DNA from: BPJU01 sp964425225
Lineage (GTDB): Bacteria > Planctomycetota > Planctomycetia > Pirellulales > Pirellulaceae
Direction: 5' to 3'
DNA: 57,586 bases
NCBI GenBank assembly: GCA_964425225.1
Contig: CAYRMD010000023.1
Span: forward strand, 1-57,586
Of the stretch, positions 36,209 to 44,960 are shown one piece after another (within the stretch, counting starts at the first letter, position 1; the number at the start of each line of letters is the position of its first letter). The position numbers and the translations under genes are program-made. The notes under the pieces are model-generated. The model was not told the DNA's origin, made no database searches, and saw only the letters and a list, made by a program, of their open reading frames with translations.

Positions 36209-37473
36209 GCTGTAGCTGTCATCAGCACTGGGCTAACGTCGAGCTCGCGCGCGGGTCCGACGGTACAGAGTGTACATGGTTGCGGCGGGAATTGTTGGAT
36301 CACCTGGTGGATCTGTTCGCAGGTAACGGAGCGGTAGCAATCGACCATTTCGCGCACCGATTTATATTCGCCCCGGGTTAGCCAGCTTGAACCAACCGCA
36401 AACAGCCGACTCGCGGCTCGCTCGCTTGCAAGCACGATTTGTGAACCGATCTTGCTTTTGGCGCGTTCCAGTTCCTCGGGAGTTACGCCGTGTTCGAGCA
36501 CGGATTGCCAGACTTGGCGAATGATGTGGATATTTCGAGCTGCTTCTTCAGGGCGGCAGCATAAATACGTCAACATCAGCCCCGTTCCTTGGTATTCGTG
36601 AACCCCTACCTCGGCGCTTTCTGCTTTTCCCGTATCCACCAATTCCCAGAACAAGCGGCTACCGGTATCGTCGCCAACGATTGTTGCCAGGAGTCGCGCC
36701 GCGAATCGGTCGGGCGAATCCGCGGCCGGCGCATCGCTGACCAGCAACACATATTGCTGTTTGGCCAGAGGTTGATGGATCAGCTTATAGGACGGACGTG
36801 ACGGGACCCGGTGAAGCCGCGCAGGATCGCGTTGTGGGACAAACGGTTGCCAATGGCCCGCGAAGCGTTCTGCTAGTTGGACGAGGTGATCGAAGTCCAC
36901 GTTTCCCGTAGCCACCAATGCCATATTGGTGGGGCTATATTGCGTTTCGAAGTACCGTCGCATTTGGTCGACAGTCATCGACGAAATGCTTTCGCGGGTT
37001 CCCAGAACAGGTCGTCCCAGCGACTGATTGGAAAAGTGAGCTGCTAGTGCCTTTTCGAAAACACCAAACGGCGGCTCATCTTCATATTTAGCGATTTCTT
37101 CCAAAATTACCTGCTTCTCGACATCGAAGTCATCGCTGCGCAATGCGGGGCGCAACATGTCACTTAATAATTCGACGGCCCGATCCACATATTCGGGTAA
37201 AAGCACAGCGTGATAGACGGTCTGTTCTTCGGAGGTATACGCGTTGGAATGGGACCCGATGGCGTCCAACTCCCGGTTCAATTCATCAGCCGAACGCTGC
37301 TGGCTACCTTTGAACATCATGTGTTCCAAGAAATGGCTTACGCCGGCCAAGGCAGCCGGTTCATCTCGGGCACCGGTCTTGACGAAATACCCGATTGCCG
37401 TGCTGTAAGCCTGGCTGTTGTGCTCGGCGAGCACCTCAAGACCGTTAGGCAGCGTCTGTCTGTGGAATTGCAC
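36205..37473 (-). CDS. M16 zinc peptidase, catalytic subunit
   Basis: 422 aa from the GTG at 37473, six bases after a GGAGG; a longer frame exists but would run inside the upstream partner. The zinc motif HxxEH is intact (HFLEH, H47, E50, H51), followed by the distal glutamate in VILEEIAKYED. The R/Y substrate-binding motif of family M16 is absent at its expected place (SRLFWELVDTGKAESAEVGV). It overlaps the other M16 gene by 29 bases. The two would form the clamshell heterodimer known from mitochondrial processing peptidase and bacterial two-gene M16B enzymes. Confidence 0.94.
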   Translation of the reverse strand: MQFHRQTLPNGLEVLAEHNSQAYSTAIGYFVKTGARDEPAALAGVSHFLEHMMFKGSQQRSADELNRELDAIGSHSNAYTSEEQTVYHAVLLPEYVDRAVELLSDMLRPALRSDDFDVEKQVILEEIAKYEDEPPFGVFEKALAAHFSNQSLGRPVLGTRESISSMTVDQMRRYFETQYSPTNMALVATGNVDFDHLVQLAERFAGHWQPFVPQRDPARLHRVPSRPSYKLIHQPLAKQQYVLLVSDAPAADSPDRFAARLLATIVGDDTGSRLFWELVDTGKAESAEVGVHEYQGTGLMLTYLCCRPEEAARNIHIIRQVWQSVLEHGVTPEELERAKSKIGSQIVLASERAASRLFAVGSSWLTRGEYKSVREMVDCYRSVTCEQIHQVIQQFPPQPCTLCTVGPARELDVSPVLMTATA

Positions 37474-38704
37474 TGGAGACCTCCAGAGGTTGTGCCCCCA
37501 CGGAAACGACACTTTCAATTCGGGGCGGGTACCGTTGCAAATAATCATTAATCTGTTCGGCGGTGATCCCATCCAGTATCTGCTTGAGCTCGTCGATGGA
37601 ATAGGGCCGGCCGCGGTGATAGTAATCCGAAGCCAGCGTGCCGCTGCGTGCACTACTGGATTCTTGGAGCATCACTAACGCACTTTTGATTTTGGCCCGC
37701 ACGCGCGCCCATTCCTCATCCTTGACACCCTCAACGAGTCGATTCAATTCGTACACCAGCACATCCCACGTTTGTTGCGCACGCTCCGTCGTGGTACCGG
37801 CGTAGCAGACGATGGCTCCTTCGTCGAGCGTCGATTGACAGCGGGCCGCTACGCTGTAACAGAGTCCTCGCCTTTCTCGGACTTCGACGAACAAACGCGA
37901 ACTAGCGCCGTCGCTTAGCACTCCGACCGCCGCCCGCGCTAAGAAGTAATCTGGATGGCGATACGCAACCCCTTGGCATGCGATGGCGATGTGGGTTTGT
38001 TGGGTAGAGCGCCCCACATGCTCATAACCGCGGCGTGGCGGAGCGGGCGGCGAGGCTTCCGCCGGTTGAGAGCTCCAGTCCCCAAAAAGTTCTTCAATTC
38101 GGCTACAGAACCAATCCCAATGGAATTTTCCGGCGACACTGATGATCAGCCCGCGCGGGCCGTAGCAACGCCGGTAGAACTCCAGCACGTCGTCATATTG
38201 CATCTGCTGGACAGCTTCCCGCGTTCCTAATTCGTCACGTCCCCATGGATCGCCAAAGTGATTGCGCTTTAGGTAAGACAGCGCCTGGTCAGCGAAATCA
38301 TCTTCACGAGCCTGTATGGCTTGCAACGTCGACTGGCGTGCGTCCTCAAACTGCTCGGCCGGCAAGCGAGGGCGTCGCAGGAGATCAGCCAAAATCGGCA
38401 AAAGTTCCGGCACGTTGTCTGCTAGTAACGTGGCGTAATAACTGGCATGGGACAGACCTGCCGAACCGCCGTAACTGCCCCCAAGAAGTTCCAAAGCTTC
38501 GAGGAATTGACGGCTGTCTCGCTCACCACAACCGCGCTGCAGCATATCGCTTACTACGTGGGCCAACCCCAGTTTATCCGGAGGGTCGTAAATGCAGCCC
38601 GCCGCCACGTGCAAACCGACCGCTACCGACTCCAGCCAAGGCATCGGTTCCCCCACCACAACTAGCCCGTTACTGAGCGACTGACAAAAAATTGCTTGCG
38701 GCAC
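37445..38704 (-). CDS. M16 family protein, non-catalytic partner
   Basis: A 419-aa protein starting at GTG 38704, with GGATGAG upstream. It has the M16 fold, but the zinc motif reads HVVSD (H49, S52, D53) in place of HxxEH, and the distal LEEI is TLQAI, so it cannot bind zinc normally. It retains the R/Y motif (SRLFVEVRERRGLCYSV) that holds the substrate backbone. It is the complement of the downstream gene, which has zinc ligands but no R/Y motif. Confidence 0.94.
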   Translation of the reverse strand: MPQAIFCQSLSNGLVVVGEPMPWLESVAVGLHVAAGCIYDPPDKLGLAHVVSDMLQRGCGERDSRQFLEALELLGGSYGGSAGLSHASYYATLLADNVPELLPILADLLRRPRLPAEQFEDARQSTLQAIQAREDDFADQALSYLKRNHFGDPWGRDELGTREAVQQMQYDDVLEFYRRCYGPRGLIISVAGKFHWDWFCSRIEELFGDWSSQPAEASPPAPPRRGYEHVGRSTQQTHIAIACQGVAYRHPDYFLARAAVGVLSDGASSRLFVEVRERRGLCYSVAARCQSTLDEGAIVCYAGTTTERAQQTWDVLVYELNRLVEGVKDEEWARVRAKIKSALVMLQESSSARSGTLASDYYHRGRPYSIDELKQILDGITAEQINDYLQRYPPRIESVVSVGAQPLEVSSAIPQTDAA

Positions 38705-39152
38705 GTTGGCTCATCCTATTCTGCGAGCATGTTCGCCACGTACGACGCGCCCCTTCCGGCGAAACAACCGGTGGCCTTTCATTTTCGTCGCAAACACTTG
38801 ATTGTCTAACCGTTGTTAAAGCCTGACAAGGTGAGACCTCGCACACGGCGTAACACGAGAAGGCGATTTAACGCAAAGACGCAGAGGCACAGCGAAAACA
38901 GCTCTGGCAGATCCTTTGTCTCGTTGCGCGTCGGCGTCATTGCGTTTCGTGCTGGCCAGATGGGCCGCTGCCTCACGGTCGCGGCTTTGTAAAGCTATCC
39001 ATCTTCGGAAGCGACAGGGCAAGTCCTGGGGATAGCCAGCCACGCAACCGCCACGCCCTGCCTACAATTGAGACGCACACACCTGGTTGGAGCCAGGATA
39101 CCCCACCGTTTATGATGGGGGTCGTAATCGAGTATGTGCGGAGGTATTCACC
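38705..39152. repeat. Composite repeat in the M16-phosphofructokinase gap
   Basis: The segment 38867-38900 (TTTAACGCAAAGACGCAGAG, then GCACAGCG) faces a weaker arm at about 38921-38948 (TCGTTGCGCGTCGG, then CATTGCGTTTCG). A GC-box (GGCCGCTGCCTCACGGTCGC, then GGCTTTG) follows at 38962-38988. No gene is supported. The phosphofructokinase promoter should lie in the final 150 bases but was not identified. Confidence 0.6.
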
Positions 39153-40142
39153 ATGCGGATCGGCATGTTTTGCTCTGGCGGCGACGCCCCCGGTATGAAC
39201 GCCTGCATGCGGGCCATAGTGCGAGCGGCTCTGACGAGAGGCCATACAGTAATCGGTATCCGGCGTGGTTATGAAGGGTTGCTGGAGGAAGATTTTTATC
39301 TCGGTCCGGACGGTAGCGTGGAAATGTCTTTGCGGAGCGTTTCCGGTTGGACGCAGTTCGGCGGCACCTTTCTGCTTACGAGCCGAAGCGAACGCTTCCG
39401 CACCGAGGAAGGGCTGCAGCATGCTGCCCACGTACTGCGGCAGCATCGCATCGATGCCTTAATCCCCATCGGCGGCGATGGCACGTTTCGCGGTGCTCTT
39501 GCTTTGGCTCGCTACTGGAACGGACAGATCGTCGGCTGCCCGGGAACAATCGACAATGACTTGCAAGGCACCGACGCCACGATCGGCTTCTACACGGCCG
39601 TCCAGACGGCTGTCGAAGCAGTGGACAAGATTCGTGACACGGCTGCCAGTCACAGCCGCATGTTTCTGATCGAGGTCATGGGGCGCACCAGCGGCTTTTT
39701 GGCCGTACATACGGCTATCGCCGCAGGTGCCGAAGTGGTGTGCATTCCCGAAGCACCGCACGATATTGAGACTTTAGTAAAACATTTAACCGAGCTTAAG
39801 CAACGTGGCAAAACTTCGGTTATGGCCGTGGTTGCCGAAGGCTATCCGTTCGGACCTGCTGCCGTACTGCAACGACGCCTGGCCGATGCGGGATGCCCCT
39901 TTGCAACTCGGGTGGTCGTGCTGGGCCATCTGCAACGAGGAGGGTCGCCGACGCCTGAAGACCGGATCCTCGCCACTCAACTGGGCTGCTGGGCAGTCGA
40001 AGCAATTGACGAGGGACAGAACCTGGTTTTGGTTGGGATTGTGGCCGGTCAGAAAGCCTACACGCCGTTTAGTCAGGCCGTCGCCGGGCATAAACCGATT
40101 CCACCGCGACTTCGAGAACTGATCAGCGTGATGGCTCAGTAG
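39153..40142 (+). CDS. pfkA: ATP-type 6-phosphofructokinase
   Basis: A 329-aa protein; the ATG at 39153 has GGAGGT seven bases upstream. It phosphorylates fructose 6-phosphate in glycolysis. Motifs are CSGGDAPGMNACMRA, IGGDGTFRGA, GTIDNDLQGTDATIGF and VMGRTSGFLA, with LGHLQRGGSPTPEDR at the substrate site. The glycine in GGDG and in PGTIDND are the residues associated with ATP as donor; PPi enzymes have Asp and Lys there. Length is normal for the short bacterial form. Confidence 0.95.
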   Translation: MRIGMFCSGGDAPGMNACMRAIVRAALTRGHTVIGIRRGYEGLLEEDFYLGPDGSVEMSLRSVSGWTQFGGTFLLTSRSERFRTEEGLQHAAHVLRQHRIDALIPIGGDGTFRGALALARYWNGQIVGCPGTIDNDLQGTDATIGFYTAVQTAVEAVDKIRDTAASHSRMFLIEVMGRTSGFLAVHTAIAAGAEVVCIPEAPHDIETLVKHLTELKQRGKTSVMAVVAEGYPFGPAAVLQRRLADAGCPFATRVVVLGHLQRGGSPTPEDRILATQLGCWAVEAIDEGQNLVLVGIVAGQKAYTPFSQAVAGHKPIPPRLRELISVMAQ

Positions 40143-40441
40143 CACCTCTCCGATTGCCCTCGGCTTAGGAATCGATGAGCGTGTTCCCAGCCGAACGAGC
40201 GGGAAAGCCGAAGCCCACCTGGCATCCGGGGAGGTAATATCCTCCGTGAAATGACTCCGGAGCATTGCATCATGGACGGATTGGGACTCATGGAAAAAAA
40301 TGGGCGCTAGACCGAACCAACGTTTTATCGTTCACACAAATAGTCGGTGCCTGGCGATTTCGCTTCGTTTGGTTCCTGGATCCTGGCGAAAGGCCTGACG
40401 ACTAGCGGTTGACCAGCATCGTAGTGGTGGGGAATCGTAGC

Positions 40442-41857
40442 ATGACAGAGTTTCGTCACGAACGAGATTCCATGGGTGAGGTGGCAGTACCTCGGCACGC
40501 GTATTGGGGAGCACAAACGCAGCGGGCTGTAGAGAACTTTCCCATTTCGGGATGTACGATCCCTCCAGCCCTCATCCATGCTTTGGGGTTAGTCAAGTGG
40601 GCGTGCGCTGAGGTCAACCGACAGCTAGGTAGATTCGCACGTTGTCCCAAGCCATTGTCGGACCATCAAGTAGACGCCCTTATCACGGCTTGTCGCGAAG
40701 TGGCCGAAGGAAAATGGGACGATCATTTCCCGGTCGACGTGTTCCAGACCGGTTCCGGAACGTCGACGAATATGAATGCCAACGAAGTGATTGCCCGACG
40801 CGCTTCGGAACTACTCGGCGATCCGGACTCACGGCTGGTACACCCGAATGACCATGTCAATCTCGGACAGAGCTCGAACGACATATTTCCGACGGCTATT
40901 CACGCAGCGGTTGCCTTACAGTTGGAGCACGAGTTACGACCCGCATTGGCTGCGCTACATGACGTCTTCCGCCATAAAGCCAGCGAGTGGGATTCGATTA
41001 TCAAGATCGGCCGGACGCACTTAATGGATGCTACCCCGATACGCCTGGGTCAAGAAATCAGCGGCATGGCTCGCCAATTAGAGCTAGGCTTACGCCGCCT
41101 GCAAGTGGCACAGCAGGCCGTGTGGGAACTGCCCGTGGGAGGCACCGCTGTGGGAACCGGCGTGAACACCCCACGGCAGTTCGGCCACCTGGTAGCCACT
41201 CGGTTGGCCGAGCTGACCGGCATTCCGTTCGTGGAAGCCGTCAATCACTTCGAAGCCAACGCGGCTCGTGATGGCCTTGTCGAATGCCACAGCCTCGTGC
41301 GCACCGTGGCCGTTTCGCTCTTTCACATAGCAAACAACATCCGATTGCTGGGCTCCGGTCCGCGCTGCGCATTTAACGAAATTCACTTGCCGGCACGCCA
41401 GCCGGGCAGCTCCATTATGCCTGGTAAAGTTAACCCGGTGCTGTGTGAAAGTCTTATGCAGGTAGCGGCTCGGGTTTTAGGAAATGACCACACGATAAGT
41501 TTCGCGGGAGCCGTCGGCGGTAATTTTCAATTGCACGTGATGATGCCGCTGATGGGAAGTACGGTCCTGGAAAGCATTCGATTGCTTGCCAATGCCTGCG
41601 TCGCCTTCCGCCAATTCTGTGCCGAAGGCATGGAAGCTAATCCGCAAGCCTGTCGTGAGCAAGTCGAAAATAGTCTGGCACTGATCACGCGTCTGGTACC
41701 CTTGCTTGGTTATGACGAAGCATCACGATTAGCTCGTGAAGCCTTGCGTACGGGAAAAACCATTCGCCGACTGTGCCGGGAAGAAGGTATCCTGCCGGAA
41801 TCGACGCTGGATGCAGTGCTTGATCCGTGGACCATGACCGAGCCCGATCAAGATTGA
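40442..41857 (+). CDS. fumC: Class II fumarate hydratase
   Basis: A 471-aa protein from the ATG at 40442, with GGGGA upstream. It interconverts fumarate and malate in the TCA cycle without an iron-sulphur cluster. Motifs are QTGSGTSTNMNANEV, HPNDHVNLGQSSND, GRTHLMDATPI and the superfamily signature GSSIMPGKVNP with the mobile catalytic serine loop. It stands 300 bases after pfkA and 700 before the EF-G gene, with its own putative transcript. Confidence 0.96.
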   Translation: MTEFRHERDSMGEVAVPRHAYWGAQTQRAVENFPISGCTIPPALIHALGLVKWACAEVNRQLGRFARCPKPLSDHQVDALITACREVAEGKWDDHFPVDVFQTGSGTSTNMNANEVIARRASELLGDPDSRLVHPNDHVNLGQSSNDIFPTAIHAAVALQLEHELRPALAALHDVFRHKASEWDSIIKIGRTHLMDATPIRLGQEISGMARQLELGLRRLQVAQQAVWELPVGGTAVGTGVNTPRQFGHLVATRLAELTGIPFVEAVNHFEANAARDGLVECHSLVRTVAVSLFHIANNIRLLGSGPRCAFNEIHLPARQPGSSIMPGKVNPVLCESLMQVAARVLGNDHTISFAGAVGGNFQLHVMMPLMGSTVLESIRLLANACVAFRQFCAEGMEANPQACREQVENSLALITRLVPLLGYDEASRLAREALRTGKTIRRLCREEGILPESTLDAVLDPWTMTEPDQD

Positions 41858-42555
41858 CTGTGTGCCGGTAAGCTTACCCATGAACAACTCAGGCGACGAA
41901 TGATTCCACGCGCGCTTGGACTGTGGGTGTGTCGGCATCGGGATGAGCTCCCTCGGTTAACATTGTAGCCCCCCTGGGAGCTTTACGCGGAGGGGCCACG
42001 ACAGCTTTTCTCGTTGCGACGCAGTTGCCACACGGCCGCGGACATACGAGCTTTCGCCAGACTCTTGAACCTAGCCGATAAGCGCCTTGGGGGATTGGAC
42101 CACGCTGTGCGGCAAGCTACTTACTGCCCACCTGCGGCCAGTAGAGGCAAAAATTTTCGCGGCCTCCCACTTTTCGACCCTAGCAAGGCGGGCTATAGTG
42201 ATCATATACGTATCGGCAGGGTGGTTCGGGTGCGCTGCCGAGGTCGCTGTCCCGCCTTGTTACCGGCTGTTCGCTGAAGCGCTCACGAAAAGGCCGCGTA
42301 CCATTGGTTTGGTGGTGCTGGTCGATTGGCCAAAGCGCTGAGTCGATCTTGGTGGCAAGCTCACATCACGGATTTTGCCTCGGCTGACGGACAACGGTCG
42401 TCAACGTTGCCGGCTGGCCTTGCCTTAACCGACAAGATCTAAGACCATAACCTGCAATAGCTAGAGTGTAGCTACCGGCCATATCAATGGGCAGCCGATA
42501 GTTTAAGGAGTGTGCCAGACAAATCGCCTGCCCAGTCCGTCGGGAAGGAAACGTT
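41858..42555. other. Gene-free interval upstream of the EF-G gene
   Basis: No coding frame is supported in these roughly 700 bases. A TATAGT box at 42194-42199 with TTTCGA 16 bases upstream could be a promoter. TCGGCAG (42213-42219) pairs with CTGCCGA (42235-42241) just after it, suggesting a possible small RNA or leader. The EF-G ribosome site (GGAAGG) ends the gap. Confidence 0.35.
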
Positions 42556-44664
42556 ATGGATCGCAGGGTGGAACTTATGGGCCTATCGCGACTACGCAAT
42601 ATCGGGATTTCGGCGCATATTGACTCAGGTAAGACCACGTTGAGCGAGCGTATCTTGTATTACACCGGTCGCATCCACCGAATGGAGGAAGTTCATGACC
42701 CTACCGGTGGTGCCACGCTGGATTACCTTGAATTGGAGCGCGAAAAAGGCATTACGATCACCAGTGCATCGACGCGGGTTCAGTGGCAGGGTCATTTGAT
42801 CAATTTGATTGATACGCCGGGGCATGTCGATTTTACGGTGGAGGTCGAAAGGTGCCTTCGCGTATTGGACGGAGCTATTCTTGTGTTGTGCGCCGTTGGC
42901 GGCGTACAGGCGCAGACGTTGACAGTCGACCGCCAAATGAAACGCTATCACGTGCCGCGGCTGGCCTTCATCAACAAGATGGACAGGCCGGGAGCGGATC
43001 CCTGGCACGTGTGCCGAGCGATGCGGGAACGATTGGGTACGGACGCCGTGCTGATGCAATTGCCCATCGGAATTGCCGATTCCTTCCAGGGCGTCATTGA
43101 CCTTGTTCGTGAAGAAGCGATCTATTTTGATGGCGACAATGGTCAGGTCGTGCGACGCGACCTGATACCGGAGCCGTTGCGTGCCGCAGCGCAGGTAGCC
43201 CGTCATCAAATGCTCGAAGCGCTGGCCATGTATAGTGACGAGCTAATGGAGCGGCTACTCGCTGAAGAACCGGTACCGGTCGATTTGATCGATCGCGTTG
43301 TGCGGTCCGCCGTTTGCCAGCAAGAGCTGACGCCGGTTTTTCTCGGGTCAGCCTACCGCAATAAAGGAGTCCAACCGTTATTGGACGCAGTCATCCGCTA
43401 TCTACCTTCACCGTTAGACCGCGAAGTATGGGCCAATGATGCACAGCAGGTAGGAAGCCGCATAGCCTTGCATCCGGATCCTGCTCTACCGCTGGTAGCG
43501 ATGGCGTTCAAGATCCTTGACGATCCCTTTGGCCAACTTACCTTCTTGCGGCTCTATCAGGGCCGTATTGAAAAGGGGGGTATGTATTACAACCAGAGAA
43601 CGGGCCAGCGCGAGCGGTTTGGGCGCATTGTGCGCCTGCACGCCGATAAGCGGGAAGAAATCAGTGAAGCGGTAGCCGGAGATATTGTAGCCGTCATAGG
43701 TATTGACGCTGCCAGCGGCGATACGTACGCTGCTGAACCGCAGTACTGTTCGCTCGAACGAATGTTCATCCCCGAACCGGTGATCAAAATGGCGATTGCC
43801 CCGACGCTGCGCCGGGATCAAGAAAAACTGGCGAAAGCGCTCAGCCGCTTTCGCAAGGAAGACCCAACTTTTCATGTATTCCAAGACGAAGAAACAGAAG
43901 AAGTGCTGATTGCAGGGATGGGCGAGTTGCACTTAGAGATTTATATCGAACGTATTCGCCGGGAGTATGGGGTGGAAGTCGAGGTAGGGGCGCCGAAGGT
44001 CAGTTATCGCGAAGCGCCGCAGCGTGCCGTGCGCTTCGATTACCGGCACAAGAAACAAACCGGTGGAGCCGGTCAATATGCTCACATTATCGGTACAATG
44101 GAACCCTTGGGCGAAGAGGCTTCAGAACCCTTTGTTTTCGAAGAGGTAGTCGTCGGGGGCCGTGTACCACGGCAATACATCCCATCGGTGGAAAAAGGGT
44201 TTCGTGACGCGATTGTCCGCGGGACGTTAGCCGAGTTCCCCGTCGTAGGACTCAAGGTCCGCCTGGAGGACGGCTCGTACCATGAAGTGGACAGTTCGGA
44301 CCGCGCTTTTCAGATATGCGCTCGGGATTGCTTCCGCCAATTCTTCCCACAGACACAGCCAGCCCTCCTGGAGCCGATCATGAAGCTCGAGGTCGAATGC
44401 CCGGAGCTGTTCCAAGGAGCCGTAATGGGGGATTTGACGTCGCGGCGGGGTATCATTGTGGCGACGGAAATGCGCGGCAATGCCTTGGCCATCGTGGCGG
44501 AGGTGCCCTTGGCGGAAACGTTCGGTTACGCTACAGATTTGCGTAGCATGACGCAAGGGCAGGGGGTGTTTTCGATGGAGTTCTTGTGCTATCGCAAAGT
44601 GCCCGCCGCTTTGCAGGAAGAGCTGATTGCATCGAAGAAACGTCAACCGGTGGCTGCTCGCTAG
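42556..44664 (+). CDS. fusA: Elongation factor G
   Basis: A 702-aa translational GTPase for ribosomal translocation, with GGAAGG before the ATG. G motifs: AHIDSGKTT, GITIT, DTPGHVDF, NKMDRPG and GSAYRNKG. Domains II to V follow, with the domain IV loop in VGGRVPRQYIPSVEKGF. The switch region reads ATLDYLELEREKGITITSAS, closer to the mitochondrial EFG1/spdEFG group than to canonical FusA (ATMDWMEQE). Planctomycetes encode several EF-G paralogues, so a second copy with str-operon context may exist elsewhere. It is not next to tuf or rpsL/rpsG here. Confidence 0.95.
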   Translation: MDRRVELMGLSRLRNIGISAHIDSGKTTLSERILYYTGRIHRMEEVHDPTGGATLDYLELEREKGITITSASTRVQWQGHLINLIDTPGHVDFTVEVERCLRVLDGAILVLCAVGGVQAQTLTVDRQMKRYHVPRLAFINKMDRPGADPWHVCRAMRERLGTDAVLMQLPIGIADSFQGVIDLVREEAIYFDGDNGQVVRRDLIPEPLRAAAQVARHQMLEALAMYSDELMERLLAEEPVPVDLIDRVVRSAVCQQELTPVFLGSAYRNKGVQPLLDAVIRYLPSPLDREVWANDAQQVGSRIALHPDPALPLVAMAFKILDDPFGQLTFLRLYQGRIEKGGMYYNQRTGQRERFGRIVRLHADKREEISEAVAGDIVAVIGIDAASGDTYAAEPQYCSLERMFIPEPVIKMAIAPTLRRDQEKLAKALSRFRKEDPTFHVFQDEETEEVLIAGMGELHLEIYIERIRREYGVEVEVGAPKVSYREAPQRAVRFDYRHKKQTGGAGQYAHIIGTMEPLGEEASEPFVFEEVVVGGRVPRQYIPSVEKGFRDAIVRGTLAEFPVVGLKVRLEDGSYHEVDSSDRAFQICARDCFRQFFPQTQPALLEPIMKLEVECPELFQGAVMGDLTSRRGIIVATEMRGNALAIVAEVPLAETFGYATDLRSMTQGQGVFSMEFLCYRKVPAALQEELIASKKRQPVAAR

Positions 44665-44738
44665 ACACCCGGCCCAGCGGTAGCCTCCTTAAGGTTCATG
44701 AAGCCTGTGACGATCCCGATTGGAGGAGGTAGGATCCC

Positions 44739-44828
44739 ATGGGAGTGAAGAAATCAGGTCGAGGGCGTCGGAAAGTGGGGCGGAAGAAACGGCGCATGCG
44801 GTCTCGAATTCGTCATCGCAAGAAGTAA
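44739..44828 (+). CDS. 29-aa arginine/lysine-rich protein, possible bS22/AURKAIP1-type ribosomal protein
   Basis: A 29-codon gene, 74 bases after EF-G, with the ideal ribosome site GGAGGAGG nine bases before its ATG. More than half of its residues are Arg or Lys: it begins MGVKKSGRGRR, continues KVGRKKRRM, and ends IRHRKK. Composition and length resemble the small subunit protein bS22 (COX24/AURKAIP1 family) and other tiny ribosomal proteins such as bTHX. Its position next to a translation factor supports this, but it lacks the clear bS22 consensus, so the family is a guess. The coding call rests on the ribosome site and the strongly biased protein. Confidence 0.72.
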   Translation: MGVKKSGRGRRKVGRKKRRMRSRIRHRKK

Positions 44829-44960
44829 CACATTTCCAGTGGGTCGCGGGCTGCTGGTGCGGATGCTCCTCGTATCGGGGGTCTTTTGCTACCGTGGAGC
44901 ATGCGTGCAAGTTCACTAAAGTTCGCGGACGACAATTACCTCCCATCGTGAGAGTCGGGC

